In this document: positions 47,031 through 55,986 of the stretch, in pieces | How the letters are laid out: every line of letters begins with the position of its first letter | Position numbering within the stretch: position 1 is the first letter of the stretch | Assembly (NCBI GenBank): GCA_937958475.1 | Contig: CALFXR010000164.1 | Span: forward strand, 1 to 55,986 | Length of the DNA: 55,986 nucleotides | Reading direction: 5' to 3' | Source: an uncultured Mesorhizobium sp. | GTDB lineage: Bacteria > Pseudomonadota > Alphaproteobacteria > Rhizobiales > Rhizobiaceae | The notes under the pieces: generated by a model | What the model saw: only the letters and a program-made list of their open reading frames with translations | Told to the model about the DNA's origin: nothing | The model's database searches: none | Program-made: the position numbers and the translations under genes

Positions 47031-48113
47031 ATGACGCCGCAGGAACGCGCGTCCCGCGTGCGCCAGATGGGCGCGCGCCAAGACTGGTGGTCGCTTCGCG
47101 CCGAGGCCGCGATTGCGCCGGAACGCGAGGTCGTCGACGCGCACTTTCACCTTTGGGACGAACGCGACTTCCCCGATCCCGCACAGCCGGGCCGGGCGCT
47201 GCGGACCAGCCGCTATCTCCTCGATGCGTTCCTCGGCGACGCCCGCGGCGGGCACCGCGTCGTCCAGGCGGTCTACGTGGAATGCGGATCGGGGTACCGC
47301 GCCGACGGGCCCGAACATCTGCGTCCGGTCGGCGAGACGGAGTTCGCGGCAAGGATGGCCGCGCGTTCGGTCGACGGCGACGGGCGGGAAACGATCGCGG
47401 CGATCGTGGCTCACGCGGACCTGCGTCATCCCGAGTTGGAGACGCTGCTCGACCGGCACGAGGCGGCCGGCGGCGGCCGCCTGCGCGGCATCCGCCAGAG
47501 CGGCGCCCGTCTCGACGAACCGTCGCTGAGGCTGCTCGCCGGCGCTGCGCCGCGCGGCCTTTACGCCGACCCCGCCTTCCGCCGCGGCCTGGCCGTCGTC
47601 GCCGAGCGCGGCTTCGCCTTCGACGCCTTCCTCTTCCACTTCCAGCTCGACGAGCTGGTGGATCTCGCCCGCGCCGTCCCGGCCGCAACCATCGTGGTCA
47701 ACCACCTCGGCGCGCCCATCGGCTACGCCGGCGCGCCCATCGATCGCGATCCGGTGTTCGTCGAATGGCGCGGCCGGATCGAGCGGCTGGCGGAGCGTCC
47801 CAACCTGGTCATGAAGCTCGGCGGCATGGCGTCGATCGTCACCCAGTACGACGCCCACGCGCGGTCGCGGCCTCCCTCGTCCGAGGAGTTCGTCGCCGAG
47901 CGCGGCGCCTATTTTCACCATGCGATCGGTCGCTTCGGCGCCGAACGCTGCATGTTCGAGAGCAACTTTCCCGTCGACAGCGTGGCGATCGGCTACGGCA
48001 ACCTGTGGAACGCCTACAAGATCATCGCTGCCGCACACGGCACCGCCGCCGGCGATGCGCTGCTCGCCGGCACGGCGCGGCGCGTCTACCGGCTGCAGCG
48101 GGCTGGGCCTTGA
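47031..48113 (+). CDS. Amidohydrolase_2-family metal hydrolase
   Basis: A 360-aa TIM-barrel hydrolase. The metal-binding HxH is VDAHFHLWD near residue 38; a further His sits in VVNHLGAP, and an Asp in ESNFPVD near the end. The family covers dicarboxylate lactone hydrolases and decarboxylases (as in AmnC or 2-pyrone-4,6-dicarboxylate hydrolases), so the reaction may be lactone hydrolysis or decarboxylation. The start is ATG 47031 with GGGGAGG upstream. It heads the accessory catabolic cluster, with a 46-bp gap to the CoA-transferase gene. Confidence 0.87.
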   Translation: MTPQERASRVRQMGARQDWWSLRAEAAIAPEREVVDAHFHLWDERDFPDPAQPGRALRTSRYLLDAFLGDARGGHRVVQAVYVECGSGYRADGPEHLRPVGETEFAARMAARSVDGDGRETIAAIVAHADLRHPELETLLDRHEAAGGGRLRGIRQSGARLDEPSLRLLAGAAPRGLYADPAFRRGLAVVAERGFAFDAFLFHFQLDELVDLARAVPAATIVVNHLGAPIGYAGAPIDRDPVFVEWRGRIERLAERPNLVMKLGGMASIVTQYDAHARSRPPSSEEFVAERGAYFHHAIGRFGAERCMFESNFPVDSVAIGYGNLWNAYKIIAAAHGTAAGDALLAGTARRVYRLQRAGP

Positions 48114-48159
48114 TGCAACGCACCGCGAGAAACTGCCGCCGCAGGAACAGGAGAACCGC

Positions 48160-49305
48160 ATGAGACCGCTCGAAGGCTATCGGGTTCTCGACCTCACCCA
48201 TGTACTGGCCGGCCCCTGCGCCACCCACCACCTGCGCTGCCTCGGAGCCGAGGTCATCAAGGTCGAGCGGCCGGAAACTGGCGATCCGATGCGCGCGCTC
48301 GGGATGCAGCCCGAACTCGGAGGCCTGCCGCCCGGTTTCCGGGCGCTCAACGCCGGCAAGAAGTCGGTGGTCGCCGACTTGGCCACCGAGGTGGGCAGGG
48401 CAGCCGTCCTGGCGCTCGCGCGCGATTGCGATATCTTCGTCGAGAATTTTCGCCCCGGTGTGGCGAGGCGGCTCGGCGTTGGCCCGGATGCCATCCGCGC
48501 GGTGCGGCCGGACGTCATCTACTGCTCGATCTCCGGATGGGGCCAGGGCGGGCCCAACAGCGGTTTCGGTGCCTACGACCACGTCATCCAGGCGGCGACC
48601 GGGATGATGTTGCTGCAGGGCGATGCCGCCGACAGCACGCCGGTCAAGGTCGGTTTCCCCGTGATCGACATCGCTACCGGCATCAGCGCGGCCGAGGCCA
48701 TCCTCGCCGCGGTCATCCGCCGCCTGCGCGGCGACGGCGCGCCGATCACGCTCGACGTGTCGATGGTCGATTCGGCGCTGGCGCTGATGTCGGGCCCGGC
48801 CTCCGCGACGCTGGCGTCGGGCGAGGCGCCGCGACGCGCCGGCAACCGGGGGTTCGTCGGCAGTCCCGGCGCCGAGACCTTCGCCACCGCCGGCGGCCAC
48901 ATTTCCGTTGCCGCCAACACGTTCGGCCAGTTCGAGACGCTGTGCCGCCTCATCGGCCGGTCCGAGCTGGCGCGGCCGCCGCACGTTCCAGCGGGCCTCG
49001 CCACCGGGGACTTCCTGGCCAACGTCGCCAACGAGGATCTGCGTAGCCAACTCGCCGCCGCATTCGCCGAAAGGGACGCGGCGACGCTGGAAGACGCGCT
49101 CAACGCTGCCGGCGTACCGGCGGCGCGGGTGAGGGACCTCGGCGAGTTCCTCAGGGACGTTTATCCGCGCACCACCGGCATCGGTGTCGCGGGAGAGCCG
49201 GTCGCCTTCGGACCGGCCTTCCGCACGGTCGAGGCGATCCCACTTGAGCCGGCGACGGCGCCGATGCTCGGCGCCCATAACGATCTGCTCGTCCATACGC
49301 GCTGA
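48160..49305 (+). CDS. Family III CoA-transferase (CaiB/BaiF)
   Basis: A 381-aa cytosolic enzyme. The N-terminal VLDLTHVLAGPCATHHL and the catalytic Asp170 in FPVIDIATG identify family III (formyl-CoA transferase type). It moves CoA between an acyl-CoA and a free acid, giving the substrate acid as its thioester. AGGAG six to seven bases before ATG 48160 fixes the start. It is the second gene of the cluster and, with the ligase at 51153, offers two routes to activate an acid. Confidence 0.93.
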   Translation: MRPLEGYRVLDLTHVLAGPCATHHLRCLGAEVIKVERPETGDPMRALGMQPELGGLPPGFRALNAGKKSVVADLATEVGRAAVLALARDCDIFVENFRPGVARRLGVGPDAIRAVRPDVIYCSISGWGQGGPNSGFGAYDHVIQAATGMMLLQGDAADSTPVKVGFPVIDIATGISAAEAILAAVIRRLRGDGAPITLDVSMVDSALALMSGPASATLASGEAPRRAGNRGFVGSPGAETFATAGGHISVAANTFGQFETLCRLIGRSELARPPHVPAGLATGDFLANVANEDLRSQLAAAFAERDAATLEDALNAAGVPAARVRDLGEFLRDVYPRTTGIGVAGEPVAFGPAFRTVEAIPLEPATAPMLGAHNDLLVHTR

Positions 49306-49409
49306 GGGACAGTTCGCCGTCCGCTCCGAGCGGCCCGCGAGGACCGGCGCGCCTGTCCCCCAGCGCGGCGAGAAACGGCATGCGTCTCGTATGATATTAA
49401 CACACAAGA

Positions 49410-49417
49410 TAGTGAGT
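49410..49417 (+). promoter_or_regulatory. Candidate operator half-site TAGTGAGT
   Basis: TAGTGAGT, set in an AT-rich stretch from about 49390 to 49426, recurs at 53634-53641 before the SDR gene. Here the flanking ACACAC and GTGAGT form a weak dyad. A TetR-type regulator (52848) is encoded between the two places, so it may recognise both; this is inference. Confidence 0.35.
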
Positions 49418-49495
49418 ATTGACATGTGGGCGGCTCGGGACCATTGATGCAGCGCTGACACGAGGGAGGCGGGACTGTCAGGGAGGAGCATCGAG

Positions 49496-49539
49496 ATGGC
49501 TTGTTCGGCCGCAATCCGGTCGGAGACGACGGGAGGCGT

Positions 49540-49546
<7 letters not shown>
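49496..49546 (+). CDS. Possible 16-residue leader ORF before the esterase gene
   Basis: ATG 49496 has GGAGGAG well spaced upstream and reads MACSAAIRSETTGGVC before TGA (49544-49546). That stop overlaps the esterase GTG at 49540, so ribosomes finishing the leader could reinitiate on the esterase. It may be a translational-coupling leader or chance; no regulatory sequence such as repeated codons is visible. Confidence 0.35.
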
Positions 49547-51152
<1,606 letters not shown>

Positions 51153-51156
<4 letters not shown>

Positions 51157-52730
51157 AAGACGGTGCGATGCAGCCCTATGCGCTGACGCTCGACAAGTTC
51201 CTCGACCACGCGGCGAAGTGGCATCCGGATGCCGAGGTGGTGACGGCGCAAGGCGAGGGGCCGAACGCGCGGATCGGTTACGCTGCGCTGCGCGAACGGG
51301 CGCGGCGCGTGTCGGGCGTCCTCGCCGGTCTCGGCGTCCTCGCCGGTAGCCGCGTCGCCACGCTCGCCTGGAACAGCCAGGCCCATGTCGAGGCGTGGTT
51401 TGCGATCATGGGCATGGGCGCGGTGTGCCACACGGTGAACCCTCGGCTCACACCGGAACAGACCGCGGCGATGCTGCGCCAGTCGGGTGCGCAGGTCCTG
51501 ATCGTCAGCGTCGACCTCCTGCCTCTCGCGCTCGAGATCGCCGGCATCACGCCCTTGCGGCACGTGCTGACCATCGACGGCGACGTGACCGCGTCAGACG
51601 AAGGCGGCGCCGTTCCCCTGGAAACGATGCTCGCCGATGCGCCGACCGACGCCTCCTGGGGCGGCTTCGACGAGAACGCGGCTTCCGGCCTGTGCTTCAC
51701 GTCGGGCACGACGGGGCAGCCCAAGGGCGTCACCTACACGCACCGCTCGGGCTTCCTGCACACGCTGAGGCTGCTCCAGGCCGACGTGATGGGCATGACG
51801 GCGGAAGACACCGTCATGCCCGTGGTGCCGATGTTCCACGCAAACGCGTGGGGAATGCCATTCGCGGCACCGGCAGTCGGTGCGAGACTCGTGCTGCCCG
51901 GGCGCCAGTCCGACGGCGCCAGCCTCGCCCGGCTGATCGTGGCCGAAGGGGTCACCATCGCATCGGCCGTGCCCACGGTCTGGCTCGGCCTCGTCGAGCA
52001 CCTCGAGGCCGAAGGTGGCGAGGTGCCGTCGCTCAGGCGCGTCGTCGTCGGCGGGTCGCCGATGCCGCCGGCTCTGATGGAACGCATCGAACGCCGGCTC
52101 GGCGTGACGGTGCAGACGAGTTGGGGCATGACCGAGCTTTCGCCACTGGGCACCATCGCGCCGCCCGGCCTCGCCCGGCGCGATCCGGCCCTGTCGGGAA
52201 GGCCCGCGATCGGCATCGACCTGTTGCTGACCGACGCCGAGGGGTGTGCGCTGCCGCAGCAGCGCGGTGCCGAGGGCCACCTGCGCGTGCGCGGGCCCTC
52301 CGTGGTCGAGCGTTATCTCGGGCAGGACGAGCCCGCCACCGACACCGACGGCTGGTTCGACACGGGCGACCTCGCCAGGATCGACGGCAAGGGCAACCTG
52401 ATCATCACGGGACGGGCGAAGGACCTGATCAAGTCCGGCGGCGAGTGGATCAACCCGGCGCAGATCGAGGCGATCGTGGCGGCGTTGCCGCAGGTGTCGC
52501 TCGCCGCCGTCGTCGGACGGACGGATCCGAAATGGGGCGAGCGGCCGATCCTGCTGGTCGAGATGCGCAGGGACGGAGTCCTCACGGACGAGGAACTGCT
52601 TGCGCCGCTGAAGGGAAAGGTGGCTTCGTGGTGGATTCCCGACCAGGTCGTGCGGCTGGCGAAGATGCCGACGGCGGCGACGGGAAAGGTGGATAAGCTC
52701 AGCCTGCGCTCGCAGTACGGACAGGGCTGA
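51153..52730 (+). CDS. Acyl-CoA synthetase, AlkK-like (AMP-forming)
   Basis: A 525-aa adenylate-forming ligase. Core motifs are TSGTTGQPKGVTYTH (A3), GWFDTGDLARI (A7) and GRAKDLIKSGGEWINP (A8), with the C-terminal Lys in TGKVDKLSLR (A10). The stretch VVPMFHANAWGMPFAAP followed by SAVPTVWLGLVEHL resembles medium-chain AlkK/FadK-type ligases, so activation of a medium or short fatty or aryl acid to CoA is expected. ATG 51153 overlaps the esterase stop by 4 nt. It forms an operon with the esterase. Confidence 0.93.
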
Positions 52731-52847
52731 GATGCCGCCGGAGAGCGAAGTCGGCCGCTGAACGCGCGGGGCTGGTCGCGGCAGGCGGCCGGGTCTATCA
52801 AGCGCTAGGCACGGCGATCGGTTCGCCGGCGAATTCGGGTAGGGTGC

Positions 52848-53549
52848 ATGACGTCGACAGTGCAGAAGAGCTCGCGCCGCAAGGGCTCGACGAAGGCCGA
52901 ACAGCGCGCCGAGATGACCGAACAGATCCTCGACGCGGCCGAGTTCCTGTTCTCGCAACACGGTCTCTACGGCGTGACGCTGAAGGACGTCGCCAAGCAT
53001 GTCGGCGTGCACCACACGCTGATCAACTACTACTTCGCCGACAAGAAGGCGCTGTTCGATTCCGTGTTCTCGCGACGCGCCGTGATCACGAGCGAGCGGC
53101 GCATGCGCATGCTGGAGGAATACGAAGCGGCCTGCGCCGGCAAGCCGACGGTGGAAGGCGCGCTACGCGCGTTCCTCGATACCGACCTCGATCTCTACAT
53201 CGACGGCGGCGAGGGCTGGCGCAACTATGCGGCCCTCGGCGCCCAGGTGGCCAATACGCCCAAATGGGGTGCCGAGATGATGGACGAGCACTTCGATCCC
53301 GTTGTCCTGCGCCTGATCGGCATCCTCAGGAAAGCGCTGCCCGACTGCGCCGACGAAGATATTTTCTGGGGTTATCATTTCGTCACAGGCGCGCTGATGC
53401 TGACGCTCGCGCGCACCGGGCGCATCGACAAGCTTTCCGGCGGCCTCTGCCGCTCGGAGGACTTCGCTGCGGTCAAGGCACGAATGTCGACATTCATGGC
53501 GGCCGGATTCCTCGCGATCTGCCGCAAAGACAAGCATTTACAGCCGTAA
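52848..53549 (+). CDS. TetR-family transcriptional regulator
   Basis: A 233-aa protein. The N-terminal HTH is at about residues 25-70 (FSQHGLYGVTLKDVAKHVGV, then HHTLINYYFADKKALFDSVF), and the C-terminal helical domain would bind a CoA thioester or similar effector. It lies inside the catabolic cluster, between the ligase and SDR genes, which it most likely represses. The start is ATG 52848, with GGTAGGG a few bases upstream. Confidence 0.92.
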   Translation: MTSTVQKSSRRKGSTKAEQRAEMTEQILDAAEFLFSQHGLYGVTLKDVAKHVGVHHTLINYYFADKKALFDSVFSRRAVITSERRMRMLEEYEAACAGKPTVEGALRAFLDTDLDLYIDGGEGWRNYAALGAQVANTPKWGAEMMDEHFDPVVLRLIGILRKALPDCADEDIFWGYHFVTGALMLTLARTGRIDKLSGGLCRSEDFAAVKARMSTFMAAGFLAICRKDKHLQP

Positions 53550-53633
53550 GACGCAGCGCGCGTCGAGTGCTTTCGGCGCCCCCGGAAGGGTATGCCGGAC
53601 AAAGAATCGCTTGCGAAAAACTTATTAATTATC

Positions 53634-53641
53634 TAGTGAGT
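53634..53641 (+). promoter_or_regulatory. Candidate operator half-site TAGTGAGT (second copy)
   Basis: TAGTGAGT is repeated from 49410-49417, in the AT-rich stretch 53606-53648 just before the SDR start. The region around CTAG has a partly palindromic form (TTATCTAGTGAGTGAATAG). It may be bound by the adjacent TetR protein. Confidence 0.35.
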
Positions 53642-53648
53642 GAATAGA

Positions 53649-54569
53649 ATGAAGAACCAAGCCGAAGATGCCGGAACGATGTTGGATGGACGCGTCGCGA
53701 TCATTACCGGCGCCGGTGGCGGGCTGGGGCGGTCGCATGCGCTGCTACTGGCGAAACTGGGCGCGAGGGTCGTCGTCAACGACATGAACGCCGCGGCCGC
53801 CGAGGCGGTGGCGGCGGAGATCGGGGAGGCCGGCGGCGAGGCGATCGGTTTCGCCGCATCGGTGACCGACGAGGCGCGGATCGGCGAAATGGTCGCCGCC
53901 GCGATGCAGGCCTGGGGTCGCGTCGACATCCTCGTCAACAATGCCGGCATCCTGCGCGACAGGAGCTTCGCCAAGATGACGATCGCCGAGTTCCGCGACG
54001 TCGTCGACGTCCACCTGGTCGGTTCGGCGATCTGCACCAAGGCCGTGTGGGAGATCATGCGCGAGCAGCGCTACGGGCGCGTCGTCATGACGACGTCGTC
54101 CACCGGCCTTTTCGGCAATTTCGGTCAGGCCAACTACGGCGCCGCCAAGATGGCGCTGGTAGGCCTGATGCAGACGCTGGCGCTGGAGGGCGAGAAGTAC
54201 GGCATCAAGGTCAACTGCATCGCGCCGACAGCGGCGACGGCGATGACGGACGGCTTGCTTCCGGCGGACGTGACCGCGCGGCTGTCGCCCGAACTCGTCA
54301 GCGCCGGCCTGCCGGCGCTGGTCGGCGAGGACGCCCCGACGCGCGCGATCCTGTGCGCCGGCGCCGGGCATTTCGCCCGGTCGAACGTCACCCTGACCAA
54401 TGGCGCGCAGATCGGTGGCGGCGAGGACGCGGCGCGGCGCGTCGCCGCGAACTGGGCGGCCATCAGCGACAGGGCCGGCGAGATCGTGCCCGACTACGGG
54501 TTCATGCAAATGGAGCGCGAACTGGCCAGCGCGCCGGTCGCGGAACGGATGAGGACCGCCGCGGGCTAG
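53649..54569 (+). CDS. Short-chain dehydrogenase, multifunctional-enzyme-type
   Basis: A 306-aa SDR. The Rossmann motif is ITGAGGGLGRSHA, the NNAG structural motif follows, and the catalytic Ser and YGAAK are in VVMTTSSTGLFGNFGQANYGAAK (split here). The pattern resembles the (3R)-hydroxyacyl-CoA dehydrogenase domain of peroxisomal multifunctional enzyme 2, which suits an acyl-CoA oxidation pathway after the ligase. ATG 53649 is used; GTG 53640 is the only other nearby start and neither has a strong site. ABC-permease genes follow 108 bp on. Confidence 0.9.
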   Translation: MKNQAEDAGTMLDGRVAIITGAGGGLGRSHALLLAKLGARVVVNDMNAAAAEAVAAEIGEAGGEAIGFAASVTDEARIGEMVAAAMQAWGRVDILVNNAGILRDRSFAKMTIAEFRDVVDVHLVGSAICTKAVWEIMREQRYGRVVMTTSSTGLFGNFGQANYGAAKMALVGLMQTLALEGEKYGIKVNCIAPTAATAMTDGLLPADVTARLSPELVSAGLPALVGEDAPTRAILCAGAGHFARSNVTLTNGAQIGGGEDAARRVAANWAAISDRAGEIVPDYGFMQMERELASAPVAERMRTAAG

Positions 54570-54677
54570 ACGGACGCAAACGACCGGGAGGCGATGGCGG
54601 TCCGGCGCCGCCGCGAGGAGGCCTGGGGGGCATCAGCCGGAGCGCCATCGCGGGCGCATTCTTTGGGGGGCGGAAGG

Positions 54678-55658
54678 ATGAGCCACGCCGGGAGGGCGCA
54701 GTTCAGCCAGGAGAGGATCGTACTGATCATCGCGACTGCGATGTTCATTGTCTTTTCGGTCTCCCTCGACGGCTTCTTCACCGCCGGCAACATCGTCTCG
54801 CTGGTGCAGAACGTATCGATCCTCGGCGTGCTGGGGATCGGCATGGCGCTGACCATCATCGGCCGGGGCATCGACCTGTCTATGGTCGCCAACATGGCGA
54901 TTTCGGTCGCCTGGGTGCTCTTTCTCGCCAATGGCGGGACGCCGCTGCCGCTGGCGATCATTTGCGGCCTCGCCTTCTGCCTTGTCGTCGGCCTGATCAA
55001 CGGCATCTTGATCGCCTATGTCGAGATCCCGGCGATCTTCGCGACGCTGGCGATGGGCACGGCCGTCTACGGCTTCGGCCAGTCGATGCTCGTCGAAGGC
55101 GACGTCATCTTCGTGCCGCGCACCGAAGACTGGTTCAAGGCGATCGGCGGCTCTTCGCTCTTCGGCATACCGAGCCCGGTTCTCTGGTTCGCCGTCATCG
55201 GGCTGGTCGCGGCCGCCTTCCTCGGCCTGACGCGGCCTGGCCGCTTCATCTTCGGCATGGGCGACAATCCGCTTGCCGCACGCGTCACCGGCGTGCCGAC
55301 GAGGCCGATGATGGTCGTCCAGTACCTCGCCGCGTCGCTGATCGCCTTCGCCGCCGGCGTCCTCACCGCGACGCTGGTCGACTCGATGAATACCCGGGTC
55401 GCCGCATCGACGCTGGTCTACGACGTCATCCTCGTGGCGGTCATCGGTGGCATTGGCTTGTCCGGCGGCAAGGGCGGCATCCGCAACGTCGTCGTCGGCA
55501 CGCTGCTGATCGGGACGTTGCTCAACGGCATGACCATCATGGACGTGCCGTACACGTTCCAGAACATCGTCAAGAGCCTGATCCTGCTCGTTGCCATCGT
55601 CGCGGACTCGATCCTGAACCCGCGCGACGAACAGACCTCGCAGCAAGGGGACATCTGA
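54678..55658 (+). CDS. CUT2-type ABC transporter permease
   Basis: A 326-aa protein with about nine transmembrane segments, the signature GRGIDLSMVANMAISV, and the ATPase-contact loop MGDNPLAARVTGV. It belongs to the ribose/xylose type of sugar permeases, although this cluster otherwise looks like acid or ester catabolism. GGGGGGCGG precedes ATG 54678. The binding-protein gene follows; its ATPase must lie beyond the window. Confidence 0.92.
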   Translation: MSHAGRAQFSQERIVLIIATAMFIVFSVSLDGFFTAGNIVSLVQNVSILGVLGIGMALTIIGRGIDLSMVANMAISVAWVLFLANGGTPLPLAIICGLAFCLVVGLINGILIAYVEIPAIFATLAMGTAVYGFGQSMLVEGDVIFVPRTEDWFKAIGGSSLFGIPSPVLWFAVIGLVAAAFLGLTRPGRFIFGMGDNPLAARVTGVPTRPMMVVQYLAASLIAFAAGVLTATLVDSMNTRVAASTLVYDVILVAVIGGIGLSGGKGGIRNVVVGTLLIGTLLNGMTIMDVPYTFQNIVKSLILLVAIVADSILNPRDEQTSQQGDI

Positions 55659-55708
55659 CGCGTCCCGCGGGGATCGGACCCACAGCGTCATCAAAGGGAG
55701 GAAATGAA

Positions 55709-55986
55709 ATGAGCCTGAAAAGACTGATGATAGCCGGAGCTGCCGTCCTCGGCCTGGCTTCCGCCACTGGCCTCGCGCAGGCCGAACGGCCCGACGACGG
55801 GCAGTGGAGCAAGACTGCGGAGGCGCTCAAGGGCAAGAAGGTCGCCTATGTCCCGATCGCCATGGGTTTCGACCTGACCCAGGCGTGGGCGGCCGCGCTC
55901 GAACATTCGGCGAAGGAATGGGGCTTCGAGTTGACCATCCGCGACCCCAACTGGGATGTCGCCGCCGGCGTCCAGGCGCTGTCGCA
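55709..55986 (+). CDS. CUT2-type binding protein, partial (cut by the window end)
   Basis: The first 92 residues of a binding protein: a signal peptide (SLKRLMIAGAAVLGLASATG, abbreviated, cleaved near LAQAE), then GKKVAYVPIAMGFDLTQAW and GFELTIRDPNWDVAAGVQAL, typical of a Peripla_BP_4 N-lobe. GGGAGG lies eight bases before ATG 55709; ATG 55704 is closer and reads only Met-Lys-stop. It partners the permease gene just upstream and continues past the window. Confidence 0.88.
   Translation, partial: MSLKRLMIAGAAVLGLASATGLAQAERPDDGQWSKTAEALKGKKVAYVPIAMGFDLTQAWAAALEHSAKEWGFELTIRDPNWDVAAGVQALS

Overview
The window reads as a chromosomal segment of a high-GC alphaproteobacterium, most likely Hyphomicrobiales (Rhizobiales; a Mesorhizobium/Phyllobacteriaceae-type genome). 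This rests on the overall base composition, CUT2 sugar transporters resembling the rhizobial Frc type, YcgN/UPF0260, a DUF1186-SEC-C protein, a rhizobial-type intergenic repeat, an IS256-type remnant and a tRNA(CAU). Identifications come from reading translated sequences and motifs; no database search was run.

Layout. (1) 0-9.4 kb: a 234-bp inverted-repeat-bounded intergenic element, carB, a SEC-C protein, and an autotransporter divergent from an AraC regulator. (2) 9.4-16 kb: two paralogous exported caspase-fold/TPR proteins on the minus strand with a 77-aa conserved-looking gene between them on the plus strand, then a small c-type cytochrome. (3) 16-26 kb: mixed housekeeping genes: HAD hydrolase, HSDL2-like SDR, an exonuclease-CBS-nucleotidyltransferase fusion, UPF0114 membrane protein, an OmpA protein with a very long Pro/Ala/Glu linker, YcgN, SIMPL protein and a tRNA. 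(4) 25.9-35.5 kb: a sugar/polyol import locus with two CUT2 ABC operons, an LgoD-like dehydrogenase and one GntR/FCD-type regulator with two winged helices. The promoters of the two operons share a matching 24-nt block, which argues for common control. (5) 35.5-41.5 kb: an IS256 remnant, then an AraC regulator divergent from a four-gene exported redox cluster: di-haem cytochrome c, MauG/CCP-type di-haem protein, a TPR protein, and a beta-helix protein fused to cytochrome c. (6) 41.7-46.9 kb: a secreted protein of unknown function, a fused DctQ-DctM TRAP permease, its binding protein and a LysR regulator. (7) 47-56 kb: an accessory catabolic cluster: amidohydrolase, CoA-transferase, carboxylesterase, AlkK-like acyl-CoA ligase, TetR regulator, SDR, then the start of a third CUT2 ABC importer that runs off the end.

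Functional picture. Regions 4, 6 and 7 together look like uptake and catabolism of small organic compounds (polyols or uronates, organic acids, and an ester or acyl compound activated to CoA). Region 5 is the best candidate for undescribed biology: a self-contained, divergently regulated periplasmic set of three haem proteins and a TPR protein built around a beta-helix domain of unknown substrate. The paired caspase-TPR genes are the second candidate.
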